From assembly GCF_015831345.1 (NCBI RefSeq), contig NZ_JADWYS010000001.1:2446618-2510617 (forward strand): a stretch of 64,000 nucleotides of DNA. The letters run 5' to 3'. Below the pieces are notes generated by a model that saw only the letters and a list, made by a program, of their open reading frames with translations, had not been told where the DNA came from and ran no database searches. Of the stretch, positions 11,610 through 21,228 are shown piece after piece (within the stretch, counting starts at the first letter, position 1; each line of letters starts with the position of its first letter). This DNA is from Caenimonas aquaedulcis. Its GTDB lineage: Bacteria; Pseudomonadota; Gammaproteobacteria; Burkholderiales; Burkholderiaceae_C. Both the position numbers and the translations under genes were made by a program.

Positions 11610-12124
11610 TCGAAGCGCAGTCCGCCGAAGAACGGCTCCGAGAATTCGGGTTGGAGGCGGTTGGTGAAGATCACGGCCTGGAACACACGGCTGCCTTGGG
11701 CGAAATAGGCAGCCCGGCTTTCCACCGGGCTGCCGTCCGCCCGCGTCCCGCCGGCGACGACCTGGAGCGATTCCCGCAGCGGAGATGCCCCGCCGGGCGC
11801 GAATGCCGTTTCGCTCGATCCGGTGCTGCGCATGTTCGCGAGGTTGGCGCGCTTCCATTGCGCGAGGGCCGCGCCGGCTTGCGCGGCGTCGCCGATGTCC
11901 GCGGACATCAGGGCGAACGTGGCACCGCCCGTGTCGCAGCCGACCACCTCGAGCTTTACCGACCTGCCGGCCATGGGCACCTCGCGGTCCGCGTGGTCCG
12001 GCTTGCAGGGAAGCATCGCCTTCAGACGGGCAGGCTCCACACGGACTTCACGCCAGTTGAACGTGGGGCTGCAGGCTGCGGCGGCGAAAGCCAGCGCGAT
12101 CGTGCCGATGTACAAACGGGGCAT
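11606..12124 (-). CDS. Predicted lipoprotein of unknown function
   Basis: 172-residue secreted protein from ATG 12124 (MPRLYIGTIALAFAAAACSP), with a lipobox ending at Cys18 for lipid anchoring. Two further cysteines (LPCKPDH and VVGCDTGG) may pair. Later parts (SPVESRAAYFAQGSRVFQAVIF) look like a small beta-rich domain. I do not recognise a family. It is the first gene of the minus-strand run that continues, overlapping, into the MFS permease and the PTS genes. The divergent CoA-transferase starts 38 bases away. Confidence 0.8.
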   Translation of the reverse strand: MPRLYIGTIALAFAAAACSPTFNWREVRVEPARLKAMLPCKPDHADREVPMAGRSVKLEVVGCDTGGATFALMSADIGDAAQAGAALAQWKRANLANMRSTGSSETAFAPGGASPLRESLQVVAGGTRADGSPVESRAAYFAQGSRVFQAVIFTNRLQPEFSEPFFGGLRFE

Positions 12125-12162
12125 CACACGATTATGTGCGGGGGCGGCACAATGCCGCTGAC

Positions 12163-13398
12163 ATGAACTCACTCGATGGCATCCGCGTTCTCGACCTCTC
12201 GCGCGTCCTCGCGGGTCCCTGGTGCACGCAGACCCTGGCGGACCTGGGCGCCGACGTGATCAAGATCGAACGGCCGGGCAGCGGGGACGACACGCGTGGC
12301 TGGGGTCCGCCCTTCCTCAAGGATGCGCAGGGCCAGGACACGGCAGAGGCCGCCTACTACCTCGGGACCAACCGCAACAAGCGAAGCGTCACCTGCGATA
12401 TCGCCCAGCCGGATGGCCAGCAGCTGATCCGCGAACTCGCCGCGAAGTGCGACGTGTTCGTCGAGAACTTCAAGGTCGGCGACATGGCGCGTTACGGTCT
12501 TGACTTCGATTCGCTGCATGCCGTCAATCCCCGCCTGGTCTATTGCAGCGTCACCGGGTTCGGACAGACCGGGCCCTACCGCGAACGCGCGGGCTACGAC
12601 TACGCAATCCAGGGCATGGGCGGCCTGATGAGCATCACGGGCGAGCGCGATGACCTGGGCGGCGGCCCGCAGAAGGTGGGCGTGGCCGTGGCGGACCTCT
12701 TCACCGGGATGTACGCGACAGTCGCCATCCTCGCCGCGCTGCGCCATGTCGAACGCACCGGCACCGGACAGCACCTGGACATGGCGCTGCTGGACACGCA
12801 GGTGGCGATGCTGGCGAACCTTGGTGCCAACTACCTCGTCAGCGGCCAGGTTCCGCGGCGTGCGGGCAACGCGCACCAGAACATCGTCCCTTACCAGGTG
12901 TTCGAAGTGGCGCCCGCGCCGGACGGGAGCAAGGAATACATCATCCTCGCCGTGGGCAACGACGGGCAGTTCGCCAAGTTCTGTGCCGTCGCGGGGCAGC
13001 CAGAGCTCGCGAAGGACCCGCGTTATGCCAAGAACCAGGATCGCGTGCGGCACCGGACCGTGCTCGTCCCCTTGCTCGAAGGCGTCCTGAGGCAGCGCAG
13101 CAAGTCCGACTGGCTGTCCTCGCTGGAAGCCGCGAAGGTGCCCTGCGGTGCCATCAACAACCTCGCGGAGGTTTTCGCCGACCCGCACATCCTCGGACGC
13201 GGCATGATCACGCCGTGGGCGCATCCGTTGCAGCCGGACCTGCGGCTCGTTTCCAGCCCCATGAAACTCTCCGGGACGCCCGTGCGCACGGACCTGCCGC
13301 CACCGCTGCTCGGACAACACACGGACGAAGTGCTGGCCGAAATGCTGGGCTACTCCGCGCAGCGGCTGTCGGCCCTGCGCTCCCAGGGGATCACCTGA
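12163..13398 (+). CDS. CaiB/BaiF CoA-transferase family protein
   Basis: Class III CoA-transferase of 411 residues. It begins SLDGIRVLDLSRVLAGPW, followed by LADLGADVIKIERPGSGDDTR, both diagnostic. The nucleophilic aspartate is expected in GQHLDMALLDTQ (about residue 210). The donor and acceptor acids cannot be read from the sequence; succinyl-CoA:dicarboxylate transferases such as SugC-like enzymes are likely. ATG 12163 has no Shine-Dalgarno, and CACAAT ends nine bases before it. It is transcribed alone, divergent from the lipoprotein gene. Confidence 0.93.
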   Translation: MNSLDGIRVLDLSRVLAGPWCTQTLADLGADVIKIERPGSGDDTRGWGPPFLKDAQGQDTAEAAYYLGTNRNKRSVTCDIAQPDGQQLIRELAAKCDVFVENFKVGDMARYGLDFDSLHAVNPRLVYCSVTGFGQTGPYRERAGYDYAIQGMGGLMSITGERDDLGGGPQKVGVAVADLFTGMYATVAILAALRHVERTGTGQHLDMALLDTQVAMLANLGANYLVSGQVPRRAGNAHQNIVPYQVFEVAPAPDGSKEYIILAVGNDGQFAKFCAVAGQPELAKDPRYAKNQDRVRHRTVLVPLLEGVLRQRSKSDWLSSLEAAKVPCGAINNLAEVFADPHILGRGMITPWAHPLQPDLRLVSSPMKLSGTPVRTDLPPPLLGQHTDEVLAEMLGYSAQRLSALRSQGIT

Positions 13399-13478
13399 TC
13401 ACCGCAGGCCCATCCCCAGGGCCTTGCCCGCCGCCTGTGGACGTCCACTAAAATGGCGTCGGTCCACAGGAAGTCCGG

Positions 13479-13976
13479 ATGAAGCGAATGTTGTATGGCG
13501 CCGCGGCAGCGGCCGTGCTGGCAATGGGTGCCGCCCTGTATATGGGGACGGCAAGCGCAGCCGCGCCGCAATCGACTTTCGTGTTGCTGGACGGATCCAG
13601 AAAGTCCACGACGGACCTCAAGGGCCGCGTGACGCTCGTGAACTTCTGGGCCACCAGCTGCGTCACCTGCGTGGGCGAGATGCCCAAAGTCATCGCCACC
13701 TACGACAAGTACCACCCGAAGGGCTACGACACCCTGGCAGTGGCCATGAGCTACGACCCCCCGAGCTACGTCGTCAACTTCACCGAGACCCGCAAGCTGC
13801 CGTTCAATGTCGCCATCGACAACACGGGTGATGTCGCCAGGGCATGGGGCGACGTGCAGCTCACCCCCACGACCTTCCTGGTGAACAAGCGCGGGGAAAT
13901 CGTCAAGCGTTATGTCGGAGAACCGAATTTCGCCGAACTGCACCAGTTGATCGAGAAACTGCTGGTGGAGGGCTAG
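13479..13976 (+). CDS. Periplasmic thioredoxin-like (TlpA/ResA) protein
   Basis: 165-residue secreted redoxin. A signal peptide (about residues 1-27, cut after ASA) precedes a thioredoxin fold with the active site NFWATSCVTCVGEMP, CxxC at Cys61/Cys64. CVTC rather than CPPC or CGPC suggests a reducing protein of the TlpA kind. The cis-proline segment is VQLTPTTFLVNKRG. An AGGAAG ribosome site precedes ATG 13479. It is convergent with yceI: a seven-base palindrome around its TAG (13967-13983) may serve both ends. Confidence 0.9.
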   Translation: MKRMLYGAAAAAVLAMGAALYMGTASAAAPQSTFVLLDGSRKSTTDLKGRVTLVNFWATSCVTCVGEMPKVIATYDKYHPKGYDTLAVAMSYDPPSYVVNFTETRKLPFNVAIDNTGDVARAWGDVQLTPTTFLVNKRGEIVKRYVGEPNFAELHQLIEKLLVEG

Positions 13977-13988
13977 GCCCTCCCTCGA

Positions 13989-14576
13989 TCATTCCGGGTA
14001 CGCCTCGATGCCGATGGCCAGCTTGACCTCATCGGAGATGGCGGGCACGCCGAACTTCATGCCGAAGTCCGACCGCTTGAGCGTGCCTTCGGCGTAAGCA
14101 CCGCACATGGGTTTCTTGTTGAAGGGATGCGGCCCGCACTTGAACGAGGCCACCGTCAATTTCATCGGCTTCGTGACCCCCAGGAGCGTCAGGTTGCCTT
14201 CGATGCTCTCGAGGTTCTCGCCGCTGAAATTCAAGCGGGTCGATTTGTAGGTCATCTCGGGAAATTCCGCAGCGTTGAAGAAGTCGGGCGAGCGCAGGTG
14301 CTCGTCACGCGACCGCGCCCCGTCTGCACGCTTGGCGTCGCCGGTCGATATCGTGGCGGTCGCGACCTTGACTTCGAGGTTCCCGTTCTTGGCTGCCGGG
14401 TCGAAGACGATCTTGCCGGTCATCCGGTCAAAGCGGCCGTGGATGGTCGTCATCCCCAGGTGGTTCACGGTGAAATTCGGAAACGAGTGCTGGGAATCGA
14501 TCACATAGGTCTGCGGTGTCGCGAAGGCACCCATGGGCAGAGCGGCGACAAGCAAGGTGGAAAGAAGTTTGTGCAT
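13989..14576 (-). CDS. YceI family periplasmic protein
   Basis: 195-residue lipocalin-like protein of the YceI family, which bind isoprenoid or other hydrophobic molecules in the periplasm. A signal peptide (MHKLLSTLLVAALPMGAFA) is followed by TYVIDSQHSFPNFTVNHLG, the family opening. GRFDRMTGKIVFD and the SPDFFNAAEFPEMTYKST region come next. ATG 14576 is chosen because the signal peptide begins there. It lies 43 bases downstream of a membrane protein gene and could share its transcript. Confidence 0.92.
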   Translation of the reverse strand: MHKLLSTLLVAALPMGAFATPQTYVIDSQHSFPNFTVNHLGMTTIHGRFDRMTGKIVFDPAAKNGNLEVKVATATISTGDAKRADGARSRDEHLRSPDFFNAAEFPEMTYKSTRLNFSGENLESIEGNLTLLGVTKPMKLTVASFKCGPHPFNKKPMCGAYAEGTLKRSDFGMKFGVPAISDEVKLAIGIEAYPE

Positions 14577-14619
14577 GGTTGGCTTTCTCTGTTGACGAAC
14601 AAAAATAGTGGATGGGGCA

Positions 14620-15450
14620 TCAAGCCGGCGGCGCGCCCACGTACCACGCAAGGGCGAGCGCCGCGATCATCGGCACCGCGCAAGCCAGCACAGTCAGGAC
14701 GGCTCGTGGCCAGGGGGCGAAGCGTTCGGCGCGGATCATGAGGGCGGCCCAGGGAATGAGGAGCGTCGGCAGCAGGGCAACCCACGGCAGTGAGCCCGTG
14801 AACACGATGAGCAGCCCAACCATGGCGGCTATCGCGGAAGATGGCAATGAGAATCCAGCCCCGACAGCGCCCTGCTGCCGGCGCAACAGCACTGCGAGGA
14901 GCACAGCGCCCGCGCCCGCCCCGATCGCAATGCCGAATTGCGCAAGGAGGGCCGACGCACCGAGCAATGCGAGACCCCCCGCGCTCAACCCCTGGACCAT
15001 GGACATGGCGGCCGTGCGGGCTGGATCGCCCTCCACGCTCAGGCTGGACCCGACAAGGGCAGCCACGTAGGCGGCGGCGGCCAGGCCCTTCCAGTAAGCA
15101 CCGGGGACTTCCTCTTGTTGAAGCACCCGCCATAGCATCCACAACGCTGCAGCAGCTGCGGCGGCGGAAATGGCACAGCGCACGGCCAAGCCGCCATTCC
15201 CGTGCGTGCGCGAGAGTCCCGCAATCGCAATCGCGGTGGCCGCGCCGGCGAGAATCAGCTTGCGGGTGGCCGTCAGCGGTTCGAACGAATACCCGACGGT
15301 CAGTCCAACGGCGGCTACGAAGGCCACGACGATCCCGAGAGCCAGAAATCGCGCCCGCCGCATCGGTGCCGCAACTGCAAGGCTCACCAAAAAGGGGATC
15401 GCGGCAGCCTGCACCGCCGGGTGATCCAGCAATCCTCTCCACTCGTCCAT
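14620..15450 (-). CDS. Polytopic membrane protein of unknown function
   Basis: 276 residues from ATG 15450 (MDEWRGLLDHPAVQAAAIPFL), almost entirely hydrophobic, with about eight or nine Ala/Leu/Val-rich helices and few charged loops. I do not recognise a family. Position between a cytochrome c' gene and yceI gives only weak context. The codon pattern is strongly GC3-rich, as in its neighbours, so it is most likely a real gene. The upstream part of the open frame (to 15534) lies in the intergenic gap and is left out. Confidence 0.7.
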   Translation of the reverse strand: MDEWRGLLDHPAVQAAAIPFLVSLAVAAPMRRARFLALGIVVAFVAAVGLTVGYSFEPLTATRKLILAGAATAIAIAGLSRTHGNGGLAVRCAISAAAAAAALWMLWRVLQQEEVPGAYWKGLAAAAYVAALVGSSLSVEGDPARTAAMSMVQGLSAGGLALLGASALLAQFGIAIGAGAGAVLLAVLLRRQQGAVGAGFSLPSSAIAAMVGLLIVFTGSLPWVALLPTLLIPWAALMIRAERFAPWPRAVLTVLACAVPMIAALALAWYVGAPPA

Positions 15451-15497
15451 CTCTCCCCTTCCCTCCGTGTTCTTGTGATCCCCTGCCTCACCGAGCC

Positions 15498-15953
15498 TTA
15501 TTGGGTAGTGAATGTATCGTGGCAGGACTTGCATGCATTCGCCGCGGAACGGTACGCCGACTTCAGCGCGTCGAGATCGCCCGTGCGGCTTGCCGCCTGG
15601 AGTCTCAGCACTTCGGATTGCATTTTCTCTCCCAGGTCCTTGAACTTGGCCTGCTCCGTCCAGATGGCCGGTTTTGCATCGGTGATGCCGTGTTCGGTTC
15701 CGGGCCCGAATGCGATCCAGGGCAACCTGGACAGCATCACGACAATGTCTGCATTGTCAGCGGCCACTTTCGCATCGAAGGGCACGCGACCATTGGCCAT
15801 CGCCCCGATGCGCGAGTAGAAGTGGTTCCCCATGGTGAACATGACGCTTTGCCGGTACTTGATCGCATCTTCCGGCTTCCGGAATTGCGCCATGGTGCCA
15901 GTTGCCGTCATCATCGCGATGATCGATACGATCGCTGCATGCGAAGCTTTCAT
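15498..15953 (-). CDS. Cytochrome c' family protein
   Basis: 151-residue periplasmic cytochrome with a signal peptide (MKASHAAIVSIIAMMTATGTMAQ). A four-helix domain carries the heme site CKSCHDTF at the extreme C-terminus, the arrangement of cytochrome c' rather than class I cytochromes. EDAIKYRQSVMFTMGNHF is typical of its first helix. Such proteins bind NO or take electrons from a b-type partner. A cytochrome b gene is divergently encoded 124 bases away, a frequent pairing. Confidence 0.92.
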   Translation of the reverse strand: MKASHAAIVSIIAMMTATGTMAQFRKPEDAIKYRQSVMFTMGNHFYSRIGAMANGRVPFDAKVAADNADIVVMLSRLPWIAFGPGTEHGITDAKPAIWTEQAKFKDLGEKMQSEVLRLQAASRTGDLDALKSAYRSAANACKSCHDTFTTQ

Positions 15954-16077
15954 GGCACCCTTTCGTTTGCACCGGTAAGCTGCTGAGTCTGCGAGTCCGC
16001 TTAAGTTCAGCTGACTTGGCGCGCCCCGGGAAACTACCAACACCTTGTTCGAACGGCGAACGACCTACGCAACGCCA

Positions 16078-16764
16078 ATGCCTGACGAGCCACTTCGATC
16101 GATCCGCATCTGGGATTTGCCGACACGGCTGTTCCATTGGGCCCTCGCCGTCTGCGTGGTGGCGTTGGTCGTCACAGGAAAAATCGGAGGGGACGCCATG
16201 CCTTGGCACGGGCGCCTCGGCTACGCCACCGGGGCCTTGCTCCTATTCAGGCTGGCCTGGGGGTTCGTGGGCGGCTACTGGTCGCGCTTCGCCGCATTCA
16301 AGCCGTCGCCTGGCGCGGCCCTGCGGTACCTGCGCCATGGGGGGGACGCGCGAGCGACGGTCGGGCACAGCCCGATCGGCGCGTTGTCTGTCTACGCTTT
16401 CCTGCTGTTCCTCGGGCTGCAGGTCACCTCGGGCTTGTTCAGCGATGACCAAGCGGACTTCACCGGCCCGCTGAACATTCTGGTGTCCAATCGCACTGCG
16501 AAGCTCCTCACGAGCTACCACCAGGTCGGGCAATACATTCTGATCGTGCTGGCCTTGCTGCACGTGGCGGCCATTTTCTACTACCGATTCAGGCAGGGCC
16601 GCGACCTCACGGCGGCGATGATCCATGGAGACAAGGACCTGCCCTTCGAAGTCTCTGCCTCGGCCGACGATGCGAAGACCCGCTGGAAGGCGCTCGGACT
16701 GTTCGCCCTGTGCTGCGTGCTGATGGGCTTCATCGTACGCTTGGGCACCGTAGCGGTCGGCTGA
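16078..16764 (+). CDS. Cytochrome b561-type membrane protein
   Basis: 228-residue membrane cytochrome of the bacterial b561/Ni-hydrogenase b family. Candidate heme histidines sit in DLPTRLFHWAL, MPWHGRLGYATG, VGHSPIGAL and LLTSYHQVGQY/LLHVAAIFYY. It has four to five helices. ATG 16078 (MPDEPLRSIRIWDLP) is preferred; the TTG at 16045 would add eleven unlikely residues. It probably passes quinol electrons to the divergent cytochrome c'. Confidence 0.9.
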   Translation: MPDEPLRSIRIWDLPTRLFHWALAVCVVALVVTGKIGGDAMPWHGRLGYATGALLLFRLAWGFVGGYWSRFAAFKPSPGAALRYLRHGGDARATVGHSPIGALSVYAFLLFLGLQVTSGLFSDDQADFTGPLNILVSNRTAKLLTSYHQVGQYILIVLALLHVAAIFYYRFRQGRDLTAAMIHGDKDLPFEVSASADDAKTRWKALGLFALCCVLMGFIVRLGTVAVG

Positions 16765-16823
16765 GCTGCAACCGGGGGCGCAAAGCAGTAAACTGGCTGC
16801 CCCCCAACAGCTCCCCCACACGC

Positions 16824-17324
16824 GTGCAAACGCAGCAGCTTCCGCAGGTACGGCTCTCCACGCCGCGCACCCCCGACGAACTTCATGCCGTGCGCGAGAT
16901 CTTTCGCGAGTACGCCCGCGGGCTGGGCGTCGATCTTTGCTTCCAGAACTTCGACGCTGAACTCGAAAGCCTGCCGGGCGACTACTGCGCCCCGCGGGGC
17001 GCATTGCTGACGGCCACAGTCGACGGCCGGTTGGCTGGCTGCTGCGCGCTGCGTCCGCTGGACAATGCCGACTATCCCAACGCGGCGGAAATGAAGCGGC
17101 TCTATGTGCGCGATGGATACAGGGGGCTGGGCCTGGGGCGGCAACTGGTGGAGGCCACGCTCGATGCCGCACGGCAGGCCGGCTACGCCTGCGTGCTGCT
17201 CGATACGCTGGATGACATGGAAGCCGCGCGCACACTTTATGAAGACCTGGGGTTCGAAGACATTCCGCCTTACTATCACAACCCCATCGCGGGAGCGCAC
17301 TACCTGAAGGCCACGCTCGACTAG
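16824..17324 (+). CDS. GNAT family N-acetyltransferase
   Basis: 166-residue GCN5-type acetyltransferase starting at GTG 16824 (VQTQQLPQVRLSTPRTPDEL). The acetyl-CoA motif is LYVRDGYRGLGLGRQLVEATLDAA, and the C-terminal EAARTLYEDLGFEDIPPYY strand-helix is typical. The substrate is unknown. It follows the cytochrome b stop by 59 bases and ends 12 bases before the convergent peroxiredoxin stop. The open frame extends upstream into the cytochrome gene, so the start is the least certain part. Confidence 0.85.
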   Translation: MQTQQLPQVRLSTPRTPDELHAVREIFREYARGLGVDLCFQNFDAELESLPGDYCAPRGALLTATVDGRLAGCCALRPLDNADYPNAAEMKRLYVRDGYRGLGLGRQLVEATLDAARQAGYACVLLDTLDDMEAARTLYEDLGFEDIPPYYHNPIAGAHYLKATLD

Positions 17325-17336
17325 CGCGGCCTGGTC

Positions 17337-17843
17337 TCAGCCCTTCGCCTGGGCCAGCATGGTGCCGGCGTCGCTCACTTCGAACTTGCCGGGCGCTTCG
17401 ACGTTCAGGGTCGCGACCTTGCCGTCCTTGATCAGCATCGAATAGCGCGCGCTGCGTACGCCCATGCCCTTGCCCGTGAGGTCCATCGTCAGGCCGGTGG
17501 CTTTCGCGAATTCCGCGCTGCCGTCGCCGAGCATGCGCACCTTGCCGTTGGTCTTCTGGTCGCGCGCCCATGCGCCCATGACGAATGCATCGTTGACGCT
17601 CACGCACCAGATCTCGTCCACGCCCGCCTTCTTGAGGTCGTCGAACTTTTCCACGTAGCCCGGCACGTGCTTGGCCGAACAGGTGGGGGTAAAGGCGCCC
17701 GGTAGTGCGAACACCGCAATGGTCTTGCCGGCGGCCGCTTCCCGCGTCTTCACGGGGTTCGGCCCGATGCTGCAGCCGTTGCCCTCGACTTCGGAATATT
17801 CCTGCAGGGTGGCCTCGGGAATGGTGTCTCCGACCTTGATCAT
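17337..17843 (-). CDS. Peroxiredoxin, Prx5 family
   Basis: 168-residue peroxidase. The peroxidatic Cys55 is in LPGAFTPTCSAKHVPGY, the Prx5 signature, and VNDAFVMGAWARDQ is typical of the group. Cys24 and Cys75-region cysteines could resolve the sulfenic acid. ATG 17843 follows GGAGAGC, a good ribosome site. That ribosome site lies immediately after the T-run of the S10 operon terminator. Expression by readthrough from the ribosomal operon is therefore possible. Confidence 0.95.
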   Translation of the reverse strand: MIKVGDTIPEATLQEYSEVEGNGCSIGPNPVKTREAAAGKTIAVFALPGAFTPTCSAKHVPGYVEKFDDLKKAGVDEIWCVSVNDAFVMGAWARDQKTNGKVRMLGDGSAEFAKATGLTMDLTGKGMGVRSARYSMLIKDGKVATLNVEAPGKFEVSDAGTMLAQAKG

Positions 17844-17854
17844 GAAGTGCTCTC

Positions 17855-17888
17855 CAAAAAAGAAACGACCCACATTGTGGGCCGTTTT
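17855..17888 (-). terminator. Rho-independent terminator of the S10 operon
   Basis: On the minus strand, arms AAACGGCCCAC and GTGGGTCGTTT (one G-U pair) around an AAT loop are followed by CTTTTTT. It lies 26 bases after the rpsQ stop and inside the leader of the peroxiredoxin gene. Confidence 0.88.
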
Positions 17889-17913
17889 TGGTGAGCTTGC
17901 AGGTACTGCAGGA

Positions 17914-18183
17914 TCAGACTTCGATGGCCTTCTCGACCAGGCGGGTCGCGACCCAGTTCTTCGTCTTGGAGATCGGGCGGCTCTCGGTGATCTCGATCAC
18001 GTCTCCGGTATGGAACTCGCCCTTTTCGTCGTGTGCGTGGTACTTGCTGGACTTGGCAACGATCTTGCCGTACAGCTCGTGCTTGACGCGGCGCTCAACC
18101 AGGACCGTGACGGTCTTGGAGCGCTTGTCGCTCACCACCTTGCCGATCAGGGTGCGCTTGAGGGAAGTTTTGGCTTCGGTCAT
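17914..18183 (-). CDS. rpsQ: 30S ribosomal protein S17
   Basis: Primary 16S rRNA-binding protein, 89 residues. It carries [26 protein letters not shown] near the N-terminus and [18 protein letters not shown], both diagnostic. It is the last gene of this ribosomal run and is followed by a strong terminator. In most bacteria rplN would come next, but here it is not downstream; rplN lies at the far right edge of the window. Confidence 0.97.
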   Translation of the reverse strand: MTEAKTSLKRTLIGKVVSDKRSKTVTVLVERRVKHELYGKIVAKSSKYHAHDEKGEFHTGDVIEITESRPISKTKNWVATRLVEKAIEV

Positions 18184-18195
18184 GTGTTTGCTCCC

Positions 18196-18402
18196 TTACT
18201 TCGCCGACTTCGACTCAGCCTGCTTCTGGGCAAGGATGGTCTTGGCGCGGGCGATGTCGCGGCGCGTGATGCGCAGCGTGCCGGTGTTGGTGAGTTGTTG
18301 CGTAGCCTTCTGCATCCGCAGGCCAAAGTGGGCCTTCTGCAGGTCCTTCACTTCGTTCTTGAGGCCGGCAACGTCTTTTTGGCGCAGTTCAGTCGTTTTC
18401 AT
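18196..18402 (-). CDS. rpmC: 50S ribosomal protein L29
   Basis: Two-helix protein near the peptide exit tunnel, 68 residues. It starts [18 protein letters not shown] and carries [28 protein letters not shown], typical of L29. It sits 12 bases before rpsQ and 17 bases after rplP, in the standard order. The C-terminal tail [12 protein letters not shown] is slightly longer than in E. coli. Confidence 0.97.
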   Translation of the reverse strand: MKTTELRQKDVAGLKNEVKDLQKAHFGLRMQKATQQLTNTGTLRITRRDIARAKTILAQKQAESKSAK

Positions 18403-18419
18403 GTTTCATCACTCCTGAA

Positions 18420-18836
18420 TTACGCGCCGATCATGCGGCTGACGAACGTCGTGCGCAGCGGCAGCTTGGCGGCGGCCAGGCGGAACGCTTCACGCGCGAG
18501 CTCTTCGGTCACGCCGACGATCTCGAAGACGACCTTGCCCGGCTGGATTTCGGCCACGTAGTACTCGGGGTTGCCCTTGCCGTTACCCATGCGCACTTCG
18601 GCAGGCTTGTGGGAAATCGGCTTGTCGGGGAACACACGGATCCAGATGCGGCCACCACGCTTCACGTGGCGGGAAATCGCGCGGCGCGCGGCTTCGATCT
18701 GGCGGGCCGTCAGGCGGCCACGGTCCGTGCACTTCAGGCCGAAGTCACCGAAAGCCACCGAGTTGCCCCGGGTGGCGACGCCGGTGTTACGGCCCTTTTG
18801 CTCTTTGCGGTATTTGCGACGAGCGGGTTGCAGCAT
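18420..18836 (-). CDS. rplP: 50S ribosomal protein L16
   Basis: 138-residue L16, which helps position tRNA at the A site. Landmarks are [19 protein letters not shown] at the start, [24 protein letters not shown] and [21 protein letters not shown]. The length is typical. The start lies only two bases past the rpsC stop, so the two are translated together. Confidence 0.98.
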   Translation of the reverse strand: MLQPARRKYRKEQKGRNTGVATRGNSVAFGDFGLKCTDRGRLTARQIEAARRAISRHVKRGGRIWIRVFPDKPISHKPAEVRMGNGKGNPEYYVAEIQPGKVVFEIVGVTEELAREAFRLAAAKLPLRTTFVSRMIGA

Positions 18837-18838
18837 GT

Positions 18839-19753
<915 letters not shown>

Positions 19754-19766
19754 GGTCTTCGAGCCT

Positions 19767-20099
19767 TTAGTTGCCGACGGTCAAGTACACGTGGCACGTG
19801 GGCTTGACGATGCGATTGCCGCGGCCTTTGGCGCGCGCGGTGAAACGCTTGAGCGAAGCGCCCTGCTCGACGTAGATGGTCTTGACCTTCAATTCGTCGA
19901 TATCGGCGCCGTCGTTGTGTTCGGCGTTGGCAATGGCGGACTCCAGAACCTTCTTGACGATTCCCGCAGCTTTTTTCTGCGTGAAGTTCAGGATGTTCAG
20001 GGCTTGGTCCACTTTCTTGCCGCGGATCAGGTCGGCCACCAGACGGCCCTTGTCGACCGAGAGGCGGACGCCGCGAAGGACTGCACGTGTTTCAGACAT
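19767..20099 (-). CDS. rplV: 50S ribosomal protein L22
   Basis: 110-residue L22, whose long loop lines the exit tunnel where macrolides bind. It has [47 protein letters not shown] and the loop [20 protein letters not shown]. The length and order (rpsS-rplV-rpsC) are normal. A 13-base spacer separates it from rpsC. Confidence 0.98.
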   Translation of the reverse strand: MSETRAVLRGVRLSVDKGRLVADLIRGKKVDQALNILNFTQKKAAGIVKKVLESAIANAEHNDGADIDELKVKTIYVEQGASLKRFTARAKGRGNRIVKPTCHVYLTVGN

Positions 20100-20109
20100 G
20101 GTGCTACCT

Positions 20110-20388
20110 TTACTTCTTCACGACTTTTTTGTCGGCTGGGTGACCCTTGAAGGTGCGCGTCAGGGCGAATTCGCCCAGCTTGTGGCCCACCATCTGGTCG
20201 GTGATATAGACCGGCACGTGCTGCTTGCCGTTGTGGACGGCGATCGTGAGCCCGATGAACTCGGGCAGGATCATGGAGCGGCGCGACCAGGTCTTGATCG
20301 GCTTCTTGTCCTTCGTGGTCACGGCCTTGTCGGCCTTGGCCACGAGGTGGTGGTCAACGAACGGACCTTTTTTGAGAGAGCGAGTCAT
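20110..20388 (-). CDS. rpsS: 30S ribosomal protein S19
   Basis: 92-residue protein of the 30S head. It begins [18 protein letters not shown] and carries [21 protein letters not shown] and [16 protein letters not shown], all diagnostic. It lies 12 bases after rplB and ten bases before rplV. Confidence 0.98.
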   Translation of the reverse strand: MTRSLKKGPFVDHHLVAKADKAVTTKDKKPIKTWSRRSMILPEFIGLTIAVHNGKQHVPVYITDQMVGHKLGEFALTRTFKGHPADKKVVKK

Positions 20389-20400
20389 GGTGCTATCCCC

Positions 20401-21225
20401 TTATTTCTTGCGACGCGACACGATCATGACCTGCGTGCGCTTGTTGTTGCGGGTGCGATAGCCCTTGGTCAGGTTGCCCCACGGGTCGACAGGATGGCGG
20501 CCTTCGCCGGTCTTGCCCTCGCCGCCACCGTGCGGGTGGTCGACCGGGTTCATCACCACACCGCGAACGGTCGGGCGAATACCCATGTGGCGCTTCACGC
20601 CTGCCTTGCCCAACTGGCGCAGGCTGTGCTCTTCGTTAGCCACTTCGCCGATGGTGGCGCGGCACTCGATGTGGATCTTGCGAACCTCACCGGAGCGCAT
20701 GCGGACCTGTGCGTAAGTGCCTTCGCGTGCCAGCAGCGTCGCCGAAGTACCGGCGGAACGCGCGATCTGCGCACCCTTGCCGGCTTGCAGCTCGATGCAG
20801 TGGATGGTCGAGCCCACCGGGATGTTGCGAACCGGCAGGGTATTGCCGGCGCGGATCGGGGCCTCGGCACCACTCATCAGCACCGAGCCGACCTCGAGGC
20901 CGCGCGGGGCGATGATGTAGCGGCGCTCGCCGTCGGCGTAGCACACCAGTGCCAGGTGGGCCGTGCGGTTCGGGTCGTACTCGATGCGCTCGACCTTCGC
21001 CGGAATGCCGTCCTTGTTGCGAACGAAATCGACAACACGGTAGTGATGCTTGTGACCACCGCCCTTGTGACGGGTGGTGATGTGGCCATTGTTGTTGCGG
21101 CCGGACTTCTGGAACTGTGGTTCCAGCAGCGGCGCGTACGGGTCACCCTTGTACAGGTGGTCCCGCGAGATCTTCACCATGCCGCGATGGCCTGGCGAGG
21201 TGGGTTTCATCTTGATGACAGCCAT
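20401..21225 (-). CDS. rplB: 50S ribosomal protein L2
   Basis: 274-residue L2, required for subunit joining and peptidyl transfer. It has [19 protein letters not shown], the RNA-binding [21 protein letters not shown] and the catalytic-site histidine region [15 protein letters not shown]. Full length. It starts three bases after the rplW stop. Confidence 0.98.
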   Translation of the reverse strand: MAVIKMKPTSPGHRGMVKISRDHLYKGDPYAPLLEPQFQKSGRNNNGHITTRHKGGGHKHHYRVVDFVRNKDGIPAKVERIEYDPNRTAHLALVCYADGERRYIIAPRGLEVGSVLMSGAEAPIRAGNTLPVRNIPVGSTIHCIELQAGKGAQIARSAGTSATLLAREGTYAQVRMRSGEVRKIHIECRATIGEVANEEHSLRQLGKAGVKRHMGIRPTVRGVVMNPVDHPHGGGEGKTGEGRHPVDPWGNLTKGYRTRNNKRTQVMIVSRRKK

Positions 21226-21228
21226 GAT

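Noticed and set aside
13967..13983. Palindrome GGAGGGC-TAG-GCCCTCC as a full terminator
   Set aside because: Stem is short and no T-run follows on either strand. It is noted only as a possible weak shared end of convergent genes.
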